From NCBI GenBank assembly GCA_964617555.1, contig CAZTYP010000029.1:3130-67129 (forward strand): 64,000 bases of DNA, given 5' to 3'. A model generated the notes under the pieces. The model made no database searches. It was not told where the DNA came from and worked only from the letters and a program-made list of their open reading frames with translations. Shown here one piece after another: positions 19,018-27,053 of the stretch (positions are counted from its first letter, which is position 1; every line of letters begins with the position of its first letter). The translations under genes were made by a program, and so were the position numbers. The DNA is from 1-14-2-50-31-20 sp964617555 (GTDB taxonomy: Bacteria; Bacteroidota; Ignavibacteria; Ignavibacteriales; Melioribacteraceae).

Positions 19018-19956
19018 ATGAACATAATAGAAGTAGAAAATTTAACCAAAATATATAAAGGACCTAAAGCAAACGGGGAAATTAAAGCTTTGGATAATTT
19101 TTCCCTTTCCGTTTCCAAAGGGGAAATTTTCGGATTGTTGGGAGCAAACGGTGCCGGCAAAACTACACTGATAAAAGTTTTGCTGGGTATTGTTCATCCT
19201 ACCTTCGGCAGTGCAAAAATTTTCGGTAAAGATATTACGGATTTTTCAGTAAGAAGCAAAATCGGCTTTCTCCCCGAAAGTCATAAATTCCCTACTTATC
19301 TAACAGCAGAAGAAGTGCTCTATTATTTTGCGGAGTTGAGCGGTGTGGAAAAAAATGTTATTAAACAACGGGCAGCAAAATATCTTTCCCTTGTTCGTAT
19401 CGAAAAATGGAAGAAAACCAAAGTAAAACAATTTTCCAAAGGGATGATGCAACGGCTTGGTTTGGCACAAGCAATGATGAATGACCCCGAGTTGATTTTT
19501 TTAGATGAACCTACGGATGGAATTGACCCCCTCGGTCGGAAAGAAATTCGTGATATTTTATCCGAGCTAAAAGAAGATGGCAAAACTATTTTTCTTAACA
19601 GTCATCTATTATCGGAAGTGGAAATGATTAGTACCACAGTGGGAATAATGAAAACGGGCAAACTTTTGCAATACGGGAAAGTGGAAGACCTTACAACCGA
19701 TAAGGAGGTTTACATAATTGAAACAGCAACGCCGGTTAATACCGGATTGCTTCCTTCTTCTTTTGATAACATTAGTATCAAAGTGGAATCTCCGGTGAAA
19801 ATAATTGTAAATGTAAAAGACAGTTTGGAACTGAATTTTGTAATTGACCATTTCAGAAAAAACGGGGTGATAATTAAAAACGTATCGCAAAAAAAAGAGA
19901 CACTGGAAGAGTTGTTTCTTTCCCTTGTTGCAAATACTGAAGGAGGGGAGGAATGA
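19018..19956 (+). CDS. ABC transporter ATP-binding protein
   Basis: ATPase subunit of an ABC-2 type exporter. In 312 residues the full nucleotide-binding set is present: Walker A GANGAGKT (42-49), Q-loop near GFLPE, signature FSKGMMQRLGLAQAMM, Walker B LIFLDEPTDGIDP and the H-loop in LNSHLLSEVE. A C-terminal regulatory region of about 80 residues follows, as in NatA/NosF/CcmA-like subunits. RBS AGAGGA precedes the ATG. It overlaps the permease gene by 4 nt. The substrate is not evident. Confidence 0.92.
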   Translation: MNIIEVENLTKIYKGPKANGEIKALDNFSLSVSKGEIFGLLGANGAGKTTLIKVLLGIVHPTFGSAKIFGKDITDFSVRSKIGFLPESHKFPTYLTAEEVLYYFAELSGVEKNVIKQRAAKYLSLVRIEKWKKTKVKQFSKGMMQRLGLAQAMMNDPELIFLDEPTDGIDPLGRKEIRDILSELKEDGKTIFLNSHLLSEVEMISTTVGIMKTGKLLQYGKVEDLTTDKEVYIIETATPVNTGLLPSSFDNISIKVESPVKIIVNVKDSLELNFVIDHFRKNGVIIKNVSQKKETLEELFLSLVANTEGGEE

Positions 19957-20759
19957 AAAACGTTTTTATTATGGCGCTGCTAACTTTTCGCGAGGCACTA
20001 TCCAAAAAGATTTTTCTTGTTTTCTTTTTGATCTCTACATTTGTAATAATTCTTTTTGCTTTGTTCACCTTTTCCGGCTCCGCGGTAAATTTTCATGCAT
20101 CTTTTACGGTAAGAGGTAATTTAAATACAGATAACCCGATAGTAGGGGGAATAAAACTTTTTCTTATCTATCCTTTGTATGCGGGCGGAATGTTTCTTTC
20201 TATCTTTTCGGTTGTAGGTTTTATTCCGTCGTTGCTGGAAAAAGGGAATATAGATTTGCTCCTTTCCAAACCTATCTCCCGTGGTCAAATAATTTGGGGA
20301 AAATTTTTAGGCGGAACAGCAATGGTTTTTGCCAATGTTTTTTATGCCGTATTTATGTTGTATTTATTAATCGGATTTAAGTTTGATGAATGGGGTTTAT
20401 CTTTTATACTTGTGGCTTTTACAATTACACTTGCCTTTGCCGCTATCTATTCGGTTATTATTTTGCTTGGTATTTTATGGGAAAATTCAACATTCTCCTT
20501 AATAGTTTCTTATTTAATCTTTTTTGTCTTTTCTCCTTTGCTTGGTAGTTTGCAAAATATGCAAGAGGCTAATTTAAAAAATGTTGTGTTAACTCTACTC
20601 TATTACATTGTTCCGCAAACCTCCGATATTTCTTCAATTACCACTAAATTGGTTTTAGGAAATTATAATTTCGGAATAGCGCCTCTTGTTGTATCTTCGT
20701 TATATATAATAATTCTTATTAACATTTCCATTTACATTTTTAATAAAAAGGATTACTAA
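19953..20759 (+). CDS. ABC-2 type transporter permease (NosY-like)
   Basis: Membrane subunit partnering the ATPase encoded just upstream (4-nt overlap). The 268 residues hold six hydrophobic segments. The opening MALLTFREALSKKIFLVFFLIS and the later GFIPSLLEKGNIDLLLSKPISRGQIIWGKFLGG are typical of the NosY/YhaP group, where the LLSKPISR loop is a recognisable family motif. The pair probably exports a lipid, peptide or envelope component; nothing in the context decides which. Confidence 0.85.
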   Translation: MKNVFIMALLTFREALSKKIFLVFFLISTFVIILFALFTFSGSAVNFHASFTVRGNLNTDNPIVGGIKLFLIYPLYAGGMFLSIFSVVGFIPSLLEKGNIDLLLSKPISRGQIIWGKFLGGTAMVFANVFYAVFMLYLLIGFKFDEWGLSFILVAFTITLAFAAIYSVIILLGILWENSTFSLIVSYLIFFVFSPLLGSLQNMQEANLKNVVLTLLYYIVPQTSDISSITTKLVLGNYNFGIAPLVVSSLYIIILINISIYIFNKKDY

Positions 20760-20799
20760 AATTTTATCCCCGAAACTAATTTTTTTAGGATAGAATTTT
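20758..20799 (+). terminator. Hairpin after the ABC exporter genes
   Basis: Twelve base pairs (one G-U) between 20758-20769 and 20788-20799, overlapping the permease stop codon, with an 18-nt T-rich loop. No T tract follows, so it is a weak terminator candidate or an mRNA-protecting hairpin. Confidence 0.4.
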
Positions 20800-20845
20800 C
20801 AAGTTGTTTACGTTTGGGTGTAAAAAAATAAAAAAAAGGATTAAA

Positions 20846-21799
20846 ATGAGTAAAGAAAACGAGGTATCACTTAATGATTTGTTGGGCGAAGTTGCCCAAC
20901 CCGATGAAGCCGATAAAATAGAACTTGTTGCGGTTATAGGTGCGGGTGTAATGGGGCAAGGAATTGCCCAAACAATTGCTTCGGCCGGAATTGATGTTAT
21001 TATGATTGAAAAATCAATGGAAAAAGTTGAAGAAGCAAAAGAACATTTAACAAGAAACATGGAATATGAAATCTCGCGATGGGCAATGACAAAAAGCGAA
21101 ATGAAATCCATTATGAGTCGTATTCAATGGTCTTTGGATATGAATGATGCCAAAGATGCCGATTTTATTATTGAAGCGGTTGAAGAAAATTTTGAATCGA
21201 AACAGCAAGTTATTTCCATTATGGATATTGTTGCCAAACCCGAAACAATTCTGGTTTCCAATACATCAACATTAAGTCTTACAAAAATTGCCGAAACAAC
21301 CAAACGTCCCGAAAAAATTATCGGAATGCATTTCCTGAACCCTGTTCCGAAAGTCAATATTGTGGAAGTGGTAAAAGCATTGGAAACATCCGACGATACC
21401 GTTATGCGAACAAAAGCCTTTGCCGAAAAAATAGGTAAACGTCCGATTGAAGTTTACGAATATCCGGGATTTGTTACAACCCGTGTAATAGTTCCTTACC
21501 TTAATGAAGCAATGTACGTATTGTTGGAAGGAATTGCATCGGCCGAAGATATTGAAATAGCAATGAAGTTAGGTTACAATTTACAAATAGGTCCTTTGGA
21601 ATTAGCCGATACCATCGGTTTGGATGAACTATTGCACTGGATGCAGGAATTATGGAATGCACTCGGCGAGCCGAGATACCGCCCTTGCCCGATTTTACGT
21701 CAAATGGTTCGCGATAGAAAATTCGGTAAAAAAAGCGGTGAAGGATTTTTTAAATATGATAAGGATGGAAATAAGATTGTAAGTGAGGAGAAAAAATGA
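20846..21799 (+). CDS. 3-hydroxyacyl-CoA dehydrogenase (3-hydroxybutyryl-CoA type)
   Basis: NAD-dependent oxidoreductase interconverting 3-hydroxyacyl-CoA and 3-oxoacyl-CoA in beta-oxidation or butyrate-type metabolism, in the cytoplasm. The dinucleotide-binding motif is GAGVMGQGIAQTIASAG (about 32-48), the catalytic His-Glu pair lies in IIGMHFLNPVPKVNIVEVV, and the C-terminal domain has GFVTTRVIVPYLNEA and the EGFFKYD ending. I start it at the ATG at 20846, which follows AAAGGA. An in-frame TTG 14 codons upstream lacks such a site. The 30-residue leader before the Rossmann fold is longer than usual. It overlaps the acetate kinase gene by 4 nt. Confidence 0.88.
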   Translation: MSKENEVSLNDLLGEVAQPDEADKIELVAVIGAGVMGQGIAQTIASAGIDVIMIEKSMEKVEEAKEHLTRNMEYEISRWAMTKSEMKSIMSRIQWSLDMNDAKDADFIIEAVEENFESKQQVISIMDIVAKPETILVSNTSTLSLTKIAETTKRPEKIIGMHFLNPVPKVNIVEVVKALETSDDTVMRTKAFAEKIGKRPIEVYEYPGFVTTRVIVPYLNEAMYVLLEGIASAEDIEIAMKLGYNLQIGPLELADTIGLDELLHWMQELWNALGEPRYRPCPILRQMVRDRKFGKKSGEGFFKYDKDGNKIVSEEKK

Positions 21800-23001
21800 A
21801 AGTATTAGTATTAAATTCCGGCAGTTCTTCTATCAAATATCAATTTATAGATACACATAATCAAGAAGCATTAGCAAAAGGTCAGGTAGAGCGTATCGGA
21901 ATGAGCAGTGCGGTTTTAACTCATATTCCCAAAGGGAAAGAAAAGATAAAAATAGTTGGCGAAATTTTAGATCATACTTTGGCAATAGAATATGTTCTTG
22001 CCGTTTTACTTTCTCCCAATCACGGTGTTATTAAAGATAAATCCGAAATTGATGCGGTTGGGCACAGAGTTGTTCACGGCGGCGAAGATTTTTCCGGTTC
22101 GGTTTTAATTACAGACAGAGTAATGGAGGTTTTGAAAGATAATATAGAACTTGCCCCGCTCCATAACCCGGCAAACATAAAAGGTATAAAAGCGGCAAAA
22201 TCGCATTTGCCAAACACTCCTCAAGTCGGTGTTTTTGATACGGCGTTTCATGCAAAAATGCCTCCTCATGCATATTTATACGGATTACCTTACGAGCTAT
22301 ACCGCCGTTATAAAATTAGGCGTTACGGCTTTCACGGAACGTCTCACAGATTTGTTTCGTTAAAAGCCGCCGAAATGCTAGGTAAACCGTACAACGAATT
22401 AAAATTGATTACCGCACATCTAGGGAACGGCGGTTCGCTTGCCGCAATTGATAAAGGCGTTTCCGTCGATACTTCTATGGGCTTTACTCCTTTGGAAGGG
22501 CTTATTATGGGTACTCGAAGCGGCGACCTTGATCCTTCTATAATTACTTACGTAATGGGTAAAGAAGGGCTCGAAATAAGAGAAATGAACGCTTTGCTTA
22601 ATAAACACAGCGGCTTAATAGGTGTTAGCGGTGAAAGCTCAGATATGCGAGAACTGGAAGAAGCTGTTGCCGAAGGGGATAAAAGAGCTAAATATGCTTT
22701 TGACCTTTATGCATACAGAATAAAAAAATACGTGGGTGCTTACATTGCGGCTCTCGGCGGATTGGATGCGTTAGTGTTTACCGGAGGAATAGGCGAAAAC
22801 TCTTCTGCGGTTCGTAAAGCCGTGTGTGAAAACATGGAATATTTAGGTTTAGAACTCGACCTCGAAAAAAATAAAAATGTAAATGGTCAAATGGATTTGG
22901 CTACGGATAATTCGAAGGTAAGAATATTAAGAATTCCTACAAACGAAGAACTTGTAATTGCAATGGATACCGAAGAGATAGTAAATGAACAATTACAATA
23001 A
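21796..23001 (+). CDS. ackA: Acetate kinase
   Basis: Converts acetyl phosphate plus ADP to acetate plus ATP (or the reverse). The 401 residues match the family's usual length. Motifs: VLNSGSSSIKYQ at the start, the catalytic-Arg and His region GHRVVHGGEDF, HNPANIKGI, RYGFHGTSHRFVS, the phosphate loop HLGNGGSLAAI, DTSMGFTPLEGL with MGTRSGDLDP, and FTGGIGENS near the end. These point to AckA and not the shorter butyrate kinase. It is coupled by 4 nt to the hydroxyacyl-CoA dehydrogenase; no phosphotransacetylase gene is adjacent. A strong terminator follows. Confidence 0.95.
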   Translation: MKVLVLNSGSSSIKYQFIDTHNQEALAKGQVERIGMSSAVLTHIPKGKEKIKIVGEILDHTLAIEYVLAVLLSPNHGVIKDKSEIDAVGHRVVHGGEDFSGSVLITDRVMEVLKDNIELAPLHNPANIKGIKAAKSHLPNTPQVGVFDTAFHAKMPPHAYLYGLPYELYRRYKIRRYGFHGTSHRFVSLKAAEMLGKPYNELKLITAHLGNGGSLAAIDKGVSVDTSMGFTPLEGLIMGTRSGDLDPSIITYVMGKEGLEIREMNALLNKHSGLIGVSGESSDMRELEEAVAEGDKRAKYAFDLYAYRIKKYVGAYIAALGGLDALVFTGGIGENSSAVRKAVCENMEYLGLELDLEKNKNVNGQMDLATDNSKVRILRIPTNEELVIAMDTEEIVNEQLQ

Positions 23002-23011
23002 TTATATATTA

Positions 23012-23052
23012 TTAAACTTTCCGTATGTTTTTATGCGGGAAGTTTAATTTTA
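23012..23052 (+). terminator. Rho-independent terminator after ackA
   Basis: A 15-bp stem (23012-23026 with 23033-23047, two or three G-U pairs) around a 6-nt loop, directly followed by TTTTA. It sits 10 nt after the ackA stop codon and cleanly ends the dehydrogenase-ackA unit. Confidence 0.8.
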
Positions 23053-23081
23053 TCGGATAACATTTAACAAATTTTATTAAA

Positions 23082-23873
23082 ATGAATTTAAAATTAAAAA
23101 ATAAAACGGTTCTTATTACCGCAGCCAGTAAAGGTATTGGTAAAGCAACCGCTGAGATGTTTGCTGCCGAAGAGGCAAATGTGGTAATTTGTTCAACCTG
23201 CAAAAAAAATCTGTTAACAGCGGTAAAAGAAATTGAAGAAAAAACGGGTTATGCCCCTTTTTTCAAAGTATGCGATATTAATAATTATAACGATATAAAA
23301 AAAACGGTGAAATTTGTTAAAGATAAATTCGGCGGGGTGGATATTCTTGTTAACAATTGCGGCGGACCGATTCCCGGTATATTTACAGATTTATCCGATT
23401 CCGACTGGTACAATGCCGTTGACCAAGTATTAATGAGTGTTGTTAGATTTAATAGAGAAGTATTGCCCGATATGATAGAAAATAATTGGGGGAGGATAAT
23501 TAATATAACATCTCTTTCGGTAAAACAACCCGTAGATAATTTACTTCTTTCCAATGCCTTGCGTAGTGCCGTTACGGCAATGGCAAAAACATTAAGTAAT
23601 CAAATAGGCAAGTATAATATAACCGTAAACAATGTTGCTCCGGGTTATACGCTTACTTCTCGTCTTGAGCAATTGGCTCTTAATAAGGAAAAGGAGACCG
23701 GTATGACTAAGGAGCAAGTATTTGCAGAGATGGCGGAAAAAACAGCAATGAAAAGATTGGCCGCTCCACACGAGGTTGCAGCAACCGTTCTTTACCTTGC
23801 TTCGGAACAGGCCGGCTATATTACCGGAGTTACTGTCCCCGTTGACGGTGGTGCAATAAAAGCTGCTTATTAG
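23082..23873 (+). CDS. SDR-family oxidoreductase lacking the YxxxK motif
   Basis: Short-chain dehydrogenase fold of 263 residues, closest in layout to FabG-like 3-oxoacyl reductases. The cofactor loop TAASKGIG (13-20), NNCGG (91-95), the catalytic-Ser region ITSLS (Ser144) and the C-terminal GYITGVTVPVDGG are all present. At the expected catalytic position, Tyr157 and Lys161 are replaced by Ser157 and Arg161 (LLLSNALRSAV). A divergent SDR subgroup with this SN-x-x-R pattern exists in other bacteria, so the change is probably a subfamily mark and not damage. The reaction cannot be predicted with confidence. Confidence 0.82.
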   Translation: MNLKLKNKTVLITAASKGIGKATAEMFAAEEANVVICSTCKKNLLTAVKEIEEKTGYAPFFKVCDINNYNDIKKTVKFVKDKFGGVDILVNNCGGPIPGIFTDLSDSDWYNAVDQVLMSVVRFNREVLPDMIENNWGRIINITSLSVKQPVDNLLLSNALRSAVTAMAKTLSNQIGKYNITVNNVAPGYTLTSRLEQLALNKEKETGMTKEQVFAEMAEKTAMKRLAAPHEVAATVLYLASEQAGYITGVTVPVDGGAIKAAY

Positions 23874-23918
23874 AAGTTTTTGGGGATAAATTAAAATTAG
23901 ATTTTTACGAGGTGCAAA

Positions 23919-24377
23919 ATGAAAAGGAATATTTTTCTTGTTATCATTATTTCCCAATTGCTTTTTCTAATCGGTTGTAAACAAAACGAATTACCAACCG
24001 AACCGAATTCTACTCTTCAAGGTGAATATTTCGGAAGTTTTTACGTAACATTTAATAATTATCATAATTCTTCGGAAAAGGTAACACAAACCGGTGAAAT
24101 TGCATTTGTATTCAAAGATTCCGGATACAGTTACATCGGAGTAGTGAAAGATTCCGTAAAGGATACAATTAAGTTTGAAATAAAAGATTCAGGTAGATTT
24201 GAAAAGACGGGTAATCGTATAAATATGTATGATGTTTCTTGGCTTAAAATGAATCCGGGTTGGTTTAGCAGTTTATATTTAACCGATACTTTTTCAATTA
24301 CAACAGAGGCAAATTGTTATATAATTACTCAAGAAAATGACTTTGCAAAGTGGAAAATAAATTTAATAAAAAAATAA
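23919..24377 (+). CDS. Hypothetical lipoprotein
   Basis: A small predicted lipoprotein: MKRNIFLVIIISQLLFLIGC provides a signal with the lipobox cysteine at residue 20. The remaining 130 residues look beta-rich (YFGSFYVTFNNY, TGEIAFVFKDSGYSYIGVV) and resemble a small lipocalin-like or immunoglobulin-like barrel, but I do not recognise a family. It stands alone between the SDR gene and an FAD enzyme; the ATG follows an ACGAGGTG site. Confidence 0.6.
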   Translation: MKRNIFLVIIISQLLFLIGCKQNELPTEPNSTLQGEYFGSFYVTFNNYHNSSEKVTQTGEIAFVFKDSGYSYIGVVKDSVKDTIKFEIKDSGRFEKTGNRINMYDVSWLKMNPGWFSSLYLTDTFSITTEANCYIITQENDFAKWKINLIKK

Positions 24378-24491
24378 TTTTAATTTTTCGTTGAAACAAT
24401 AATGTGAAAAATTTTACAATTATTTTTCTTTACTGAATTGTATAACCATAATAATTGCGAACAATAATTTTCTCCATAAACAGGAGACATA

Positions 24492-26057
24492 ATGATAAAA
24501 GAGATTGAGCTTTCCGTTTTCCCTAAAAATTTAGGTGACGGAGCATTAATAAAAAAATTAGCTGCCAAGAAATTAAGAATTAATCCTTCCGAAATTACGG
24601 CTTTGCAAATTATCCGCAGGTCCATTGATGCCCGCAAAAAAAAACCGCAATATCAAATAAAAATTAAAGTTTTTGTAAATGAAATTATCACTGAAACAAA
24701 ACAAGAATTCCGTTTTAAAGATGTTAGCAAAAGTAAAAAAGTAATTATTGTAGGAAGCGGGCCTGCCGGACTTTTTGCGGCATTAAAATTATTGGAGTTA
24801 GGATTAAAACCCGTAATTATTGAACGGGGTTACGATGTTCAAAAACGAAGACGTGATTTAAAAGCAATACAGCAAGAGGGTATTGTTAATCCCGATTCAA
24901 ATTATTGTTTTGGCGAAGGAGGAGCCGGAACTTACAGCGACGGTAAATTATATACACGGTCCACAAAACGAGGAGATGTAAAGAGAATTTTGAATTTGCT
25001 TGTAATGCACGGAGCTAAAGAAGAAATTTTAATAGACGCACATCCGCATATTGGCAGTAACAAACTACCTAAAGTAATTTCGGCAATACGGAATACAATT
25101 TTAACTTATGGTGGCGAAATTTATTTTAAAAGTAAAGTAACCGACTTTATCTTTAATAATAATAAGCTTATTGGAGTTCTGGTTAACAATAAAAGCGAAT
25201 TTGTTGCAGATGCGATTATCCTTGCAACGGGGCATTCGGCAAGGGATATTTATTATCTGTTGAATAAACATAAAATCAAGTTGGAGAATAAACCGTTTGC
25301 CATGGGGGTAAGAATTGAACATCCCCAACAATTAATAGATACTATTCAATATCATTCGGTAAATGCACGCCAATATCTTCCGGCAGCCGAGTATAGTTTG
25401 GCCTGCCAAGTCGATAATCGCGGGGTTTATTCTTTTTGCATGTGTCCGGGTGGAATTATTATTCCCGCCTCTACGAATACCGAAGAGCTTGTCCTTAACG
25501 GAATGTCGAGTTCAAGCCGTAATTCTCCTTTTGCCAATGCCGGCTTGGTTGTTAGCGTTACTGCAGATGATTGGCAACATCATTCCGCACACGGAGTTTT
25601 TGCCGGGTTGGAATTCCAAAAAGAGATTGAAAATATGGCGTTTCGATTCGGTGGAAATAATCAGAAAGCACCGGCACAACGTTTAACGGATTTTACCAAT
25701 AACAAAATTTCTCAAACGCTTCCTGCAACATCTTACATTCCGGGAACAATTTCCGCTCCCTTACATAATCTGTTGCCGGAAGGAATTGCCAAACGTTTGC
25801 AACAAAGTATTTTTCAATTCAATAAAAAGATGAAAGGATACTACACGGAAGAAGCCCAAATACTTGCTCCAGAAACCAGAACAAGTTCTCCGATAAGAAT
25901 ACCGAGAGATGCAAAAACCCTTATGCATATTGAGATTGAGGGACTTTTCCCTTCCGGCGAAGGTGCCGGATACGCCGGCGGAATTGTTTCTTCAGCAATT
26001 GACGGTGAACGAAGTGCCGAAGGTGTGGCAAAGTTTTTAGGTAAATTGTATATATAG
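24492..26057 (+). CDS. FAD-dependent dehydrogenase (NAD(FAD)-utilizing family)
   Basis: A flavoprotein of 521 residues in the family annotated as NAD(P)/FAD-dependent oxidoreductase (COG2509 type). A 90-residue N-terminal region with a conserved IRRSIDARKK stretch precedes the FAD site GSGPAGLFAALKLLELGL (about 88-105) and ERGYDVQKRRRD. The family block CFGEGGAGTYSDGKLYTRS follows, then ATGHSARDIYYLL (second dinucleotide motif) and the C-terminal EGAGYAGGIVSSAIDG. RBS CAGGAGAC fits the ATG. It is monocistronic here. Its physiological substrate is unknown in most bacteria. Confidence 0.85.
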   Translation: MIKEIELSVFPKNLGDGALIKKLAAKKLRINPSEITALQIIRRSIDARKKKPQYQIKIKVFVNEIITETKQEFRFKDVSKSKKVIIVGSGPAGLFAALKLLELGLKPVIIERGYDVQKRRRDLKAIQQEGIVNPDSNYCFGEGGAGTYSDGKLYTRSTKRGDVKRILNLLVMHGAKEEILIDAHPHIGSNKLPKVISAIRNTILTYGGEIYFKSKVTDFIFNNNKLIGVLVNNKSEFVADAIILATGHSARDIYYLLNKHKIKLENKPFAMGVRIEHPQQLIDTIQYHSVNARQYLPAAEYSLACQVDNRGVYSFCMCPGGIIIPASTNTEELVLNGMSSSSRNSPFANAGLVVSVTADDWQHHSAHGVFAGLEFQKEIENMAFRFGGNNQKAPAQRLTDFTNNKISQTLPATSYIPGTISAPLHNLLPEGIAKRLQQSIFQFNKKMKGYYTEEAQILAPETRTSSPIRIPRDAKTLMHIEIEGLFPSGEGAGYAGGIVSSAIDGERSAEGVAKFLGKLYI

Positions 26058-26200
26058 AAAGAAATAATAAATGGGAATATGTATGCATTACGATGAAAAC
26101 AAAGAAAATGTAAAACGACGTCAACATTTTCGATGATGTTAATAATATCAAAACTGTATTCGAATCTTGACTTTTCAGTCCAAAATTAGCATCTTAATAT

Positions 26201-27034
26201 ATGGCGCAAAATTACTCTATCGAATCCTCGCTTGGCGGTGAAATATCCATTACTACCTATGGAAATGAAAATATTTCTTCCGTTCCGTGTATTATTTTAG
26301 TTCCCGGATATCAAGGATTTAAAGATTGGGGATATTCACATTATTTTGCGGATTATTTTGTCGGGCACGGTTTTTTTGTTATTACATATAATTCTTCGCA
26401 TAACGGAATCGGTAAAAACAAATATGAAATTACGGAAACGGAAAAGTTTGCCGATAATACACTTTCCCGCGAAGTGCTTGAATTGAAGGACATTGTTAAC
26501 GCATACGAAAAAAACAGTTTCGGGAAAATTACAACACCTCGGATAGGAATGGTAGGGCACAGCAGAGGAGGGGCAATTTCCATACTCGGCGCATGGAATT
26601 CAACAAGTGTTAAAGCCGTTACAACATGGGGCAGTATTTCCACCTTCGACAGATATTCCGAAAGACAGAAAGACTTTTGGAGAAAAACCGGATTTTTCCC
26701 TACAATAGATGCACATACAAAACGAAAATTAAAACACAATCTTATTGCCCTTGAAGATTATGAAAAACATAAAAACGGTTTGTTAAATTTGGAAAAAGCT
26801 GTAAGTAAATTAAAAAAACCGTTGTTAATTATTCATGGTAAAGACGATATGATTGTTAAAACAAAAGAAGCCGAAACCTTATACGGATGGGCGGATAAAA
26901 AAACTACCCGAATTCTTATTGTTGATGGAACGGGACACACATTCGGTTGCGTACACCCATTTAAAGGTTCCAATGAAAAATTCGATTTTATTCTAAAAAC
27001 AACTCTCGATTTTTTTGATAAATATTTGAAATGA
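26201..27034 (+). CDS. Alpha/beta hydrolase
   Basis: A serine hydrolase of 277 residues with the prolyl-oligopeptidase-like layout. The oxyanion region is LVPGYQGFKDWGYSHYFADYF, the nucleophile elbow is GMVGHSRGGAIS (about Ser123), the acid is in IIHGKDDMIVK and the catalytic His in VDGTGHTFGCVHP. There is no signal peptide. Substrate unknown; relatives are esterases or acyl-peptidases. The ATG at 26201 is the first in frame and begins right after an AT-rich leader with no clear Shine-Dalgarno sequence. Confidence 0.8.
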   Translation: MAQNYSIESSLGGEISITTYGNENISSVPCIILVPGYQGFKDWGYSHYFADYFVGHGFFVITYNSSHNGIGKNKYEITETEKFADNTLSREVLELKDIVNAYEKNSFGKITTPRIGMVGHSRGGAISILGAWNSTSVKAVTTWGSISTFDRYSERQKDFWRKTGFFPTIDAHTKRKLKHNLIALEDYEKHKNGLLNLEKAVSKLKKPLLIIHGKDDMIVKTKEAETLYGWADKKTTRILIVDGTGHTFGCVHPFKGSNEKFDFILKTTLDFFDKYLK

Positions 27035-27053
27035 CATTATTGGCGGTTTATTC

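Noticed and set aside
26071..26136. 21-codon frame in the gap after the FAD enzyme
   Set aside because: Too short, hydrophilic, without ribosome-binding site or a recognisable pattern.
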